Of a stretch of 9,353 nt of DNA, positions 1-5,822 are shown in pieces (within the stretch, counting starts at the first letter, position 1; each line of letters starts with the position of its first letter). Position numbers and translations under genes: made by a program. The notes below the pieces were generated by a model. That model was not told where the DNA came from. It made no database searches and worked only from the letters and a program-made list of their open reading frames with translations. The stretch covers positions 1-9,353 of the forward strand of contig DAHVAU010000032.1 in the NCBI GenBank assembly GCA_027314465.1, given 5' to 3'. The stretch is from Microcaldota archaeon. GTDB lineage: Archaea > Micrarchaeota > Micrarchaeia > Micrarchaeales > CABMGC01.

Positions 1-114
1 CAGAATATGTATGACTTGCACTACTGAAAGAGTGTCTGAGATATTCACTTCCATGCGCACGTGTGCATAGTCATCACCGAAGGAGAATTTCTTTATACTT
101 ATTCTGTACTTCAT
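1..114 (-). CDS. Partial hypothetical protein, N-terminal 38 codons
   Basis: A reading frame on the minus strand starts at ATG (114-112) and stays open for 38 codons to the left edge, so only the N-terminus can be seen. The start is fixed on the upstream side by an in-frame TAA immediately before the ATG. The peptide begins MKYRISIKKFSFGDDYAHVR and alternates hydrophobic and charged residues, which suggests beta strands; no signal peptide or membrane helix is seen. There is no clear Shine-Dalgarno sequence, only a weak GAG about 10 nt upstream. I recognise no family. The open length is short enough that chance cannot be excluded, but the amino-acid mix is protein-like and the gene would be divergent from the large surface protein at 418. 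Confidence 0.42.
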   Translation of the reverse strand, partial: MKYRISIKKFSFGDDYAHVRMEVNISDTLSVVQVIHIL

Positions 115-198
115 TTAAATTTCTCGAAATGCACCTGCAACAGCCTTCTGTGTCTTCGGATTCTTGAAGGCCCTGAATAGGTACTTTGATACACGCAC
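115..198 (-). other. Possible small ORF or degraded gene end (27 codons)
   Basis: A stop-free minus-strand frame runs from a TAG at 258-256 down to a TAA at 117-115. The only usual start codon noted in it is GTG at 198-196, giving a 27-residue basic peptide that ends QKAVAGAFREI. Its TAA directly abuts the ATG of the partial gene at 114, as in a tightly packed operon. The peptide looks helical and protein-like, but it is very short, has no visible Shine-Dalgarno sequence and matches no family I know. It could be the tail of a decayed gene rather than a functional small protein. Confidence 0.2.
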
Positions 199-274
199 AA
201 GGTGTGCAAAGTTGCACTGGAAGTCCGATACATTCTTATTATTTCCTGGCTTACACTATTCATACAATAACTTC

Positions 275-299
275 GGCGCGGCGAACATCACGTCGCGTC
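275..299 (+). other. Potential 9-bp GC-rich RNA hairpin
   Basis: Bases 275-283 (GGCGCGGCG) can pair with 291-299 (CGTCGCGTC) across the 7-nt loop AACATCA. Two of the nine pairs are G-U and become A-C mismatches in the complementary strand, so the fold is only favourable as plus-strand RNA. It is a GC-rich island in an otherwise AT-rich spacer. It could belong to a small RNA or to a 5' leader of the gene at 418, but no family is recognised. Confidence 0.35.
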
Positions 300-339
300 A
301 AGTATTTCTCCTTCTCAAAGCGTATATTTACTGTAGAAT

Positions 340-367
340 CAACTTCAACCCCCAACGAAGTTGGGGG
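340..367 (+). repeat. Perfect inverted repeat with an alternative overlapping hairpin
   Basis: CCCCCAAC (349-356) pairs perfectly with GTTGGGGG (360-367) around a GAA triloop. An upstream copy, CAACTTC (340-346), can instead pair with GAAGTTG (357-363), using the same GTTG bases, so the two folds exclude each other. No T-run follows the stem on the plus strand, so it does not look like a simple terminator. Short perfect hairpins of this shape are typical of the ends of IS200/IS605-type elements and of small structured RNAs. No transposase is nearby, so a solo IS end or MITE remnant is only a possibility. Confidence 0.55.
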
Positions 368-378
368 AATTCTCTAGG

Positions 379-391
379 TATTAATAATTTA
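379..391 (+). promoter_or_regulatory. Candidate TATA-like element for the surface-protein gene
   Basis: The AT-only run TATTAATAATTTA lies about 27-39 nt upstream of the GTG start at 418. It is the most AT-rich element in the proximal upstream region and would place transcription start near 411, giving a very short leader or none. It departs from the TTTATATA consensus, and if the start site were at 411 the GGAG at 408-411 would be largely excluded from the mRNA, so the assignment is tentative. Confidence 0.3.
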
Positions 392-407
392 GCTGTGTTA
401 TAGTGCT

Positions 408-411
408 GGAG
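408..411 (+). promoter_or_regulatory. Shine-Dalgarno GGAG deciding the GTG start at 418
   Basis: GGAG ends 6 nt before the GTG at 418-420. An in-frame TAG at 412-414 closes the frame just upstream, so this GTG is the first possible start. It is followed directly by a basic residue patch and a membrane helix, as expected for a true N-terminus. Confidence 0.55.
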
Positions 412-417
412 TAGGGT

Positions 418-3400
418 GTGCCTATAGCCAGGAAGAGCCCAAACTATGCTATTATTCTAATTGTTGCAGTAGTGGTAGCCACAATTGCCGTACTCATTCT
501 AACCGTGAAGTTGCCTGGCAGACAGGCTGAGAATCTTAGCGCGTTGGACCCTTACGCCCATCTAAGTAATGCCTCTTTCGCGTTTGTCGCGCCACCCGAT
601 ATTATATCAGCTAACGGCCAGTTCGCTTCACTGGCAGGGGAAAGATATGACTTCAGGTATGCAGACGCAGCTAACTTCACAAGCGTCGAGAATTCTACAT
701 TCGTAGTAATCGTGGTAAATAGCAGTAGCGGTGCATACGCGCAACTTGCGCTTCAAGCAATCAATGTCACGGAGCTTACCAACACCTTCAACTACACAAA
801 AGGCGCAATAATAAGCAAGGATAATGTATGGATGCCAGGTCAGACTGTGTTTCTGTTAATAGGGTACAATGCAAGTTCGCTTTCTTCGGCCCTGCTGAGT
901 TTTTTCGTTAAAAGCCCTGTCTACGCCCCAAGGCAGTTTAGCGCCAGATTCGTGAATGAAAGCGGCAAGGCGCCAGGTGATCCCGTAATGGATGCAGTTC
1001 TTGACGGCACTTATGAGCTTAGTCCACACGACAGCGCCCTTCCGTATCCGTATAGCTATTACGAGAACTTTGCGTATCTAGTATATTATGCTCCTGTAGT
1101 AACCTCTGCAGTTCCTGGATTTGAAGGCAACAGCTCAGGTGCAGGATTGCCGATGTTTGCTCCGGTATGCGTGCCGCCTCCCCCTCCCCCTGAAGGCGGT
1201 TCATCGATTTGCGTAGGCGATTATGCTGCAATGCCCATGCTGCAGATAGGCAGTGCGCCCCCTTTACACCCGCAGTGGAACTATGATACAGGAGACTGCA
1301 ACTTCTTTGGCATAGACGATTGCATAGATGCCGAGGGCTGGGCTGCTTCAGGGCTGAACCCACAACTACCCTACAGTGAAATACCTAGTGTCTACTTCGG
1401 AATCACCTCTACTGGAAGCCCTATCCCCCCATCCATGGACGGCACCTTTGGCCCGGTATCAAGCAGCCTGCCGATCACATGGTGGGTCTATGGACCCGGT
1501 TCGTATGGTGAGTCTACAGGCGGATTCCAATCAAGCTTCTCAGGAGTGATGAATGAGACCGAGACGGCGCTTCTCATTGATGCGGGTGTCCAGATGTTTT
1601 CCGCTCCAGTAGGCGAAACGCCTGTTGGCAATTTCACAGTATACACCTCGACAAATTCATCATACACATACTCATGCGGCAACGAGATATGTGGAATGAA
1701 ATTCAACTACACAATATATGCACTGCTGAATGTATCATCCACTATACCTAGCGGCGTGCCTGTTGAGTCCCCACACGGATACTCTCCTGGACCACAGCTC
1801 AATTATTCCCCAGTACTTGAACCTCTATCGCTCAGCGCGCCGAAGATCGTTAGAACTTATGCCAAGACCTACTATTTCAGCTACTGGAGCGTGTATTCGG
1901 AGTTGGCAGGGAAGCAGTACTATAAACGATACAACACGTCAAACGCGATGTTCCAGCTCATTGGGCCCACCCAGGCGCAGGCAATATATACAACGGCCGG
2001 GCCAAGCCTTCCTGGCAGCGTAGATTTCACAGCTGCTACGGCAGTAAATGTCTGCTTGCATGGCATATGCCCGATAAGCGGTGTCAACATAACATTCATG
2101 AGCCTGAGCTCCAGGCGCATAGCGTATTCGAACATAACCGGCAGTTCGACGCAGTTTTACGCCACACCGCAGCTTGCCCCAGGATGCTATAACGTGAGTG
2201 CATACGAGGCAGGCTATATATTCTATGTCACTCCGAACCCAGTATGCGTGGACGGCAACGGAGAGCTGGTCGAGGCGCTGGATAAATACCTATACGTATT
2301 CAACGTAAGCTGGCCCGGCAACTATCCCTTCGGGACGGCCCCTGTCAACAAGACTATACCAATAGCAATGTCTCTTGGCTTCTACGATGGACAATGCTGT
2401 GCTGGCGCCGTGCCGCTTAGGATCAGCCCTTCGGCCGGATTACTGATTAGCTCAGTTGTAAATGGCATAATAACGCCACCGCCAACCAGCAGCGGGAATG
2501 GTACTGTGCATTTCTTGTGGTACTCAGGCCACAACAGCGGTCCAGCAAACATCAGCTTCGCCGTGAACGGCACTAGAGGGCTTTTCGTATCCAATTATAC
2601 GTACAGCATGCCTATAGAGCTGTTCATCGGGCACTACCCACAGACCGCGCTTAACATCAGCCTTTCTAATGGCACAATACATGCATTTCCAGGAATGTCT
2701 TTCGCAGACAATATTACTGTAAGACTGTGTCACACCTTCGGAGTAGGCGTTAACAGGACCCTGCCATGCAGCCCTGTGACCCCCCATGCCGCGAATATTT
2801 CCCTTACATATATGGATGACAGGCCGGCGAACACGACAGTTAGCTTCGTGCCAAACCCCGCGCCAGCAGGTGCAAACGCTCTGTACGACCTAACATCGTT
2901 GCATATGTATATTGATAGGAACGTGATAGGAAGCCTGTACGTAGCCCATATAGAGGCAGTAATGGCGACGCCAAACGCGACGTATAACGCAACCGTGCCA
3001 TTGCTGATATACGTGTCTACGAATAACCGCACTACCACAACGACAGTGCCGCCAACGAATGCGTCCACCACGACTGTGCCCAGTGGCTTGGGATACGGGG
3101 CTCTCAACGTAACAGTGTTTTTCAACGGTACGCCTGAAGCTGCAGCCAAGGTAAGGGCATTAGCGCCGGGCGTGCAGACTTATAGTGGATGGTATACTGG
3201 CTCGAACGGCGAATACAACACGGGATACGTAATAACGCCCGGCAGCTACGAGGTCGACGGCACCTATGACAACATAACCAACAGCACCAACTATCTTAAC
3301 GTCAGCGCTGGGAAAGTGACATATGTTGATATACACATATATGGAACTGCAAACATGACTACTACGTCCTCGTCAACTACAACAGCCACGACGTCTATGC

Positions 3401-3588
3401 CATCTACTTCTTCCACCAGCACCTCCACTGCCTCGAGCACCAGCACGGCATCATCTTTGACCACTACCGTGCAACCAGGCTATTACTCGTGCAATTTATG
3501 CTACAAAGTTGTAATTGCCGGTTTTTCGTGCCCTTCAAGCTGCCCGGCATCGACTTCGTGCAATTTTGGAGGCTTCGAGTGCACATAG
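418..3588 (+). CDS. Large membrane-anchored extracellular glycoprotein, Ig-like modules and Cys-rich C-terminus
   Basis: This 1056-residue protein is unrecognised as a family but its architecture is readable. Residues 1-9 are basic and 11-31 form one membrane helix, an uncleaved anchor or signal. The rest should lie outside the cell: about 40 N-glycosylation sequons (N-X-S/T) are spread along its length. It has a polyproline stretch (about 253-258) and several cysteine pairs. Two stretches resemble carboxypeptidase-regulatory/CNA-B-like Ig folds (about 540-612 and 893-976). Two Thr/Ser-rich stalks (about 870-888 and 979-1018) flank the second. The last 37 residues hold six cysteines (1025, 1028, 1038, 1042, 1048, 1055). 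The start is GTG with GGAG 6 nt upstream. It is the only clear plus-strand gene here and converges on a tRNA gene 46 nt away. A role in the cell envelope or attachment is inference; no catalytic motif is seen. Confidence 0.88.
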   Translation: MPIARKSPNYAIILIVAVVVATIAVLILTVKLPGRQAENLSALDPYAHLSNASFAFVAPPDIISANGQFASLAGERYDFRYADAANFTSVENSTFVVIVVNSSSGAYAQLALQAINVTELTNTFNYTKGAIISKDNVWMPGQTVFLLIGYNASSLSSALLSFFVKSPVYAPRQFSARFVNESGKAPGDPVMDAVLDGTYELSPHDSALPYPYSYYENFAYLVYYAPVVTSAVPGFEGNSSGAGLPMFAPVCVPPPPPPEGGSSICVGDYAAMPMLQIGSAPPLHPQWNYDTGDCNFFGIDDCIDAEGWAASGLNPQLPYSEIPSVYFGITSTGSPIPPSMDGTFGPVSSSLPITWWVYGPGSYGESTGGFQSSFSGVMNETETALLIDAGVQMFSAPVGETPVGNFTVYTSTNSSYTYSCGNEICGMKFNYTIYALLNVSSTIPSGVPVESPHGYSPGPQLNYSPVLEPLSLSAPKIVRTYAKTYYFSYWSVYSELAGKQYYKRYNTSNAMFQLIGPTQAQAIYTTAGPSLPGSVDFTAATAVNVCLHGICPISGVNITFMSLSSRRIAYSNITGSSTQFYATPQLAPGCYNVSAYEAGYIFYVTPNPVCVDGNGELVEALDKYLYVFNVSWPGNYPFGTAPVNKTIPIAMSLGFYDGQCCAGAVPLRISPSAGLLISSVVNGIITPPPTSSGNGTVHFLWYSGHNSGPANISFAVNGTRGLFVSNYTYSMPIELFIGHYPQTALNISLSNGTIHAFPGMSFADNITVRLCHTFGVGVNRTLPCSPVTPHAANISLTYMDDRPANTTVSFVPNPAPAGANALYDLTSLHMYIDRNVIGSLYVAHIEAVMATPNATYNATVPLLIYVSTNNRTTTTTVPPTNASTTTVPSGLGYGALNVTVFFNGTPEAAAKVRALAPGVQTYSGWYTGSNGEYNTGYVITPGSYEVDGTYDNITNSTNYLNVSAGKVTYVDIHIYGTANMTTTSSSTTTATTSMPSTSSTSTSTASSTSTASSLTTTVQPGYYSCNLCYKVVIAGFSCPSSCPASTSCNFGGFECT

Positions 3589-3634
3589 GCAGGCCAAGTA
3601 GCTCATGGAAACACGAACATGACCTGAAGGCATT

Positions 3635-3706
3635 CGCCCGATGCAGGGATTGAACCTGCGACTTCCTGGTTAACAGCCAGGCGCTCTACCACTGAGCTAA
3701 TCGGGC
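3635..3706 (-). tRNA. tRNA-Asn (anticodon GUU)
   Basis: A complete 72-nt cloverleaf reads from 3706 to 3635. The acceptor stem GCCCGAU/AUCGGGC is fully paired, the D stem is GCUC/GAGC with loop AGUGGUA, and the anticodon stem is CCUGG/CCAGG around CUGUUAA with anticodon GUU at 3674-3672. The variable loop is AAGUC and the T arm is GCAGG/CCUGC with loop UUCAAUC. The discriminator base is G at 3635, and CCA is not encoded, as is common in archaea. There is no intron. The first ten nucleotides overlap the 3' end of the upstream protein frame, whose TAG stop is tRNA nucleotides 8-10. No clear T-rich terminator follows. Confidence 0.97.
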
Positions 3707-4248
3707 ATTTTGAAGAATGAAAAAGGTTCAGCGAGAGGTATTATCTTGGCGTACATATATGAATGCTCCCCCACGAAGTCAGTGAAATCAACTTTGTTCT
3801 CGCTGTATTTATACCTTGCGAATTTGGCATCCCCCAGCCCCTTCGCCTCTGCGTAGTAGAGTATGCGCGTGTCGTCGCTCAGCTCCTCTATCAGGTCGAA
3901 TCCTGAGATGAAGGTTTTGCCGCCATCGCTGAAGGTATAGAGACTGCACAGCGACTCGGTCTGCGTAGACTTCTTTATTGCCGCGAGTACCAGGTCCGCA
4001 GCGGAGCTGAGCCTTACCAGCTCGATCCCCTTCTTTGGCACTCCAGTTGCCTGGGTGAAGGTATGCTCTTCTATGGAGATTATGTTCATGTAATGCCCCT
4101 GGTCATGTTCTGCCAGTGTTGTGAAGTGGGCGTTCTCCTGCTGTCCGACTGATGTGGGATACGTGTAGCTTATCCCGCTCTCCTTTGCAGGGATTTCTAT
4201 GTAGTAGATTATCGGCGTGTCTGCTATGCCTGGCCCTATCACGAACAC
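3697..4248 (-). CDS. Unrecognised, probably cytoplasmic protein; start uncertain
   Basis: The frame is given from its only in-frame GTG (183 residues), but coding very likely begins further upstream. The frame is open back to 4452, and the residues just before the GTG (for example SSIISIESGKLRRV) look like genuine protein. No ATG, GTG or TTG exists there, only CTG at 4323 and 4314, and the GTG at 4248 has no good Shine-Dalgarno sequence. The product mixes beta-like segments with Lys/Glu-rich stretches, has no signal peptide or clear membrane helix and few glycosylation sequons, unlike its surface-protein neighbours. The C-terminus ends FKMPD, and the stop TAG (3699-3697) lies inside tRNA-Asn. 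I recognise no family or motif. It may be translated as a -1 frame extension of the upstream gene, or from a non-standard start. Confidence 0.68.
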   Translation of the reverse strand: MFVIGPGIADTPIIYYIEIPAKESGISYTYPTSVGQQENAHFTTLAEHDQGHYMNIISIEEHTFTQATGVPKKGIELVRLSSAADLVLAAIKKSTQTESLCSLYTFSDGGKTFISGFDLIEELSDDTRILYYAEAKGLGDAKFARYKYSENKVDFTDFVGEHSYMYAKIIPLAEPFSFFKMPD

Positions 4249-4452
4249 GCGGCGCAGCTTCCCCGACTCTATTGAGATTATGCTGGAGTTGGTATAATCG
4301 AAGTTGCACGCCAGCCTGCACAGTGCCTCAAGTGACCTGAGCTTGACTGGGATTACGCCTCTCTTCTTCTGCTTGCTTTTCGTGTTACCGACCTTTAGTG
4401 GATTAGTTGTTTGTATACGTATGACAGGAATAGCATTAATTCGTACGACGGC
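4249..4452 (-). other. Upstream open extension of the 3697-4248 frame, no normal start codon
   Basis: On the minus strand the frame of the unknown protein stays open for 68 codons upstream of its GTG, to a TGA at 4455-4453. The last 58 nt (4395-4452) overlap the end of the secreted-protein gene in the -1 frame. The translation includes a basic patch (KSKQKKR) followed by an ordinary-looking segment (GVIPVKLRSLEALCRLACNF). This supports real coding but leaves initiation unexplained: a rare start codon, a frameshift, or a sequence error. Confidence 0.55.
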
Positions 4453-5237
4453 TCAAGTATGACCGGTGAGAGTATAACTCCCTGGCCCACCGCGCTGTAG
4501 TCGTTGAGCAGGCTGGCCTGCGCCACGATGGTTACCGGAACTGAGGTGCTCACTGAAGGGCTCGTAGTTGAGTTTACGTCTATGTTGAAGTTGTATGTGC
4601 CAGGCTCGTTAACATACACCGGATAGATGTAGGTGCTCCTATGGCCGTGCAGCACCACTACCTGGTCGCTTAGGTTCCATGCAGGCAGCCCGTATGCATT
4701 GATCTTGAACGGATCGTCGGATATTCCGGTGTTGTTCACATTTATGTATATGTTGGTGGGCTGCCCTATACCAGAGTTTATCATTGTCGGACTCACTGTT
4801 ATGTTGTATACGTCAGGACTTACATTGACGTATGCCGTTACAGTTAGGTTGCCCAGCGAGTAGTTCTCTGTGTTGTGATAGAGGTTCACCGCCCTTATCG
4901 TCATATTGTATGTGCCGTAAGCAGCATTGGATGGGACGGTGACCTTGAGCTTCATTGGATTTGCGTACAGTGGAGATGGCTGCGATGACCATCCAGACTG
5001 AAGCACTGGAGCCGTGAGCTGGTCCCAGCCTATGTTCACAGTGAAGCCTGACGCGTTTGTGGTAGTTGCAGAGGCGAGTATGTAGAAACTCTCCCCAGGA
5101 GCCACCTTGCCAAGGTGTATGCTCTGTCCGTTTGCAAGCGTCGCAGATGATGGGCCTATTATGCCAAGATAAGTGGCATTTGACAGTGCCATTGCCGATA
5201 CCATCACCACAATAAAGCACAGCGCCTTGGAATTCAT
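4395..5237 (-). CDS. Secreted protein with two Ig-like (NEW3/CARDB-like) domains
   Basis: This 280-residue protein starts with a signal peptide: MNSK, a hydrophobic core (about 5-18) and an Ala-type cleavage region near residues 20-22. Two beta-rich Ig-like stretches follow (about 23-137 and 138-240), of the type seen in archaeal surface proteins with NEW3/CARDB-like folds. Evidence is the alternating strands, phrases such as YGTYNMTIRAVN and PGTYNFNIDV, and roughly a dozen N-glycosylation sequons. Residues 253-276 are hydrophobic but contain two Glu, so a C-terminal membrane anchor is possible but not certain. The ATG at 5237-5235 is chosen because the signal peptide follows at once. It lies 58 nt after aIF1 on the same strand and may be partly co-transcribed. 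No enzyme motif is seen; a role in the envelope is inference. Confidence 0.85.
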   Translation of the reverse strand: MNSKALCFIVVMVSAMALSNATYLGIIGPSSATLANGQSIHLGKVAPGESFYILASATTTNASGFTVNIGWDQLTAPVLQSGWSSQPSPLYANPMKLKVTVPSNAAYGTYNMTIRAVNLYHNTENYSLGNLTVTAYVNVSPDVYNITVSPTMINSGIGQPTNIYINVNNTGISDDPFKINAYGLPAWNLSDQVVVLHGHRSTYIYPVYVNEPGTYNFNIDVNSTTSPSVSTSVPVTIVAQASLLNDYSAVGQGVILSPVILEPSYELMLFLSYVYKQLIH

Positions 5238-5267
5238 GCTACCAGTAGTGCTTATTGGTATGATAAG

Positions 5268-5276
5268 ATTAATTAA
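5268..5276 (-). promoter_or_regulatory. Candidate TATA-like element before the secreted-protein gene
   Basis: The 58-nt gap between aIF1 and the secreted-protein gene holds the minus-strand run TTAATTAAT about 31-39 nt before the ATG at 5237. That spacing would give a leader of about 9 nt. The sequence is only an approximate TATA match, so separate transcription of the two downstream genes from the ribosomal operon is a suggestion. Confidence 0.3.
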
Positions 5277-5295
5277 CCTTGGAGCAATAGTGCGC

Positions 5296-5601
5296 TCAGG
5301 CGACGTCTATGCTCTCCTCAGGATATCCGAGGCCAAGCAGCGCCTTCTTAACCGAGTCCTTGTGCTCCCCCTGCAGCTCTATTATGCCGTTCTTGTAAGT
5401 GCCTCCGCATGCAAGCTGCCTCTTGAGCTCCTTTGCGGTCTTCTCAAGCTCCTCTCCGGAAAGACCGGTGACTACGGTCATGAACTTTCGGAACTTCTTC
5501 TTCTCAAGATAGACCCTGATCTTCCTGTTTGTCTCCCTGTCAAGCAGATCGCATACGCAGATCTCCTTAGGAAGCCCGCACTTTGGGCATATCTCAGGCA
5601 T
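5296..5601 (-). CDS. Translation initiation factor aIF1 (SUI1 family)
   Basis: This 101-residue protein is the archaeal homologue of eIF1, which binds the small ribosomal subunit near the P site and helps select the start codon. It opens with a cysteine cluster (Cys5, Cys8, Cys15, Cys17; CPKCG then CVC), a putative zinc site common in archaeal aIF1. The SUI1 core follows, with the hallmark LACGGTYKNGIIELQGEH (about residues 63-80) and the C-terminal LLGLGYPEESI. Length is normal for the family. Its ATG overlaps the uL29 stop as TAATG, so it is probably translated by coupling. Placement directly after uL29 is the usual archaeal arrangement, but the Rpp29/uS17/uL14 genes that often follow are absent here. 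Confidence 0.96.
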   Translation of the reverse strand: MPEICPKCGLPKEICVCDLLDRETNRKIRVYLEKKKFRKFMTVVTGLSGEELEKTAKELKRQLACGGTYKNGIIELQGEHKDSVKKALLGLGYPEESIDVA

Positions 5602-5798
5602 TAGACCGCTGCACCCCTCTCATTAAGCAGTGTAAGTATCTGAGCTACAGTACGCCTCATCTCCCGTGACTTCGTCTTCTTGCTAGCAACGCCTGTCTGG
5701 GCTATGTTCCTCTTCTCTATGGCAAGCTCGAGCCTGAGCTCGCTGAGTTTCGACTTCAATGCGTCGGCAGATAGTGTCCTGAGCTCTTTTATCTTCAT
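5601..5798 (-). CDS. rpl29: Large-subunit ribosomal protein uL29
   Basis: This 65-residue protein is a two-helix component of the large subunit that sits near the polypeptide exit tunnel with uL23. It starts MKIKELRTLSADALKSKLSE, has the family pattern of a Leu/Glu-rich first helix, and ends with a Lys/Arg-rich second helix (KTKSREMRRTVAQILTLL). I chose the ATG at 5798 over the one at 5804, because GAGGT (5809-5805) abuts the upstream ATG but lies 6 nt from this one, and because MK-start is typical of the family. It follows uS3 after a 59-nt gap containing a strong TATA element, and it overlaps aIF1 as TAATG. Confidence 0.95.
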   Translation of the reverse strand: MKIKELRTLSADALKSKLSELRLELAIEKRNIAQTGVASKKTKSREMRRTVAQILTLLNERGAAV

Positions 5799-5804
5799 AA
5801 TCAT

Positions 5805-5809
5805 ACCTC
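5805..5809 (-). promoter_or_regulatory. Shine-Dalgarno GAGGT for uL29
   Basis: The minus strand reads GAGGT followed by ATGATT and then ATG. The spacing of 6 nt to the second ATG (5798) is optimal, while the first ATG (5804) has zero spacing, so this site decides the start. Confidence 0.65.
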
Positions 5810-5822
5810 TTTTATCGCTTGA

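Larger units (their letters stand above)
199..417. other. Non-coding spacer upstream of the surface-protein gene
   Basis: This stretch of about 220 bases separates the minus-strand frames at the left edge from the plus-strand surface-protein gene. It is mostly AT-rich, with a GC-rich patch at 275-299 and a C-run/G-run hairpin at 349-367, listed separately. A plus-strand frame crosses it (164-403), but its translation is rich in Cys, Trp, His and Tyr without pattern and runs through both hairpins, so I do not call it a gene. No tRNA, rRNA or CRISPR structure is visible. Confidence 0.6.

Noticed and set aside
30..90. Box C-like GTGATGA on the minus strand, possible C/D box RNA
   Set aside because: No box D (CTGA) at suitable spacing and no D'/C' pair could be found; the motif lies inside the left-edge reading frame.
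340..367. Hairpin as an intrinsic terminator
   Set aside because: No T-run follows the stem on either strand, and archaeal termination mainly needs T-rich tracts.
164..403. Plus-strand frame of 79 codons upstream of the surface gene
   Set aside because: It runs through both hairpins and has an erratic composition with no domain or Shine-Dalgarno support. The minus strand in the same area gives more protein-like sequence.
2730..3149. 139-codon minus-strand frame inside the surface-protein gene
   Set aside because: It lies wholly antisense to a clear long coding sequence and its composition mirrors the sense codons. No start context or family is visible.
3707..3765. TATA-like ATATAT near 3755 as tRNA promoter
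   Set aside because: It lies inside the unknown CDS about 50 nt from the tRNA, farther than usual, and is explained by Tyr/Met/Ile codons.
4395..4452. Programmed -1 frameshift with a canonical slippery heptamer
   Set aside because: I found no X-XXY-YYZ heptamer in the overlap and no obvious downstream pseudoknot, so a classical site is not supported even though the frame relation is noted as a finding.
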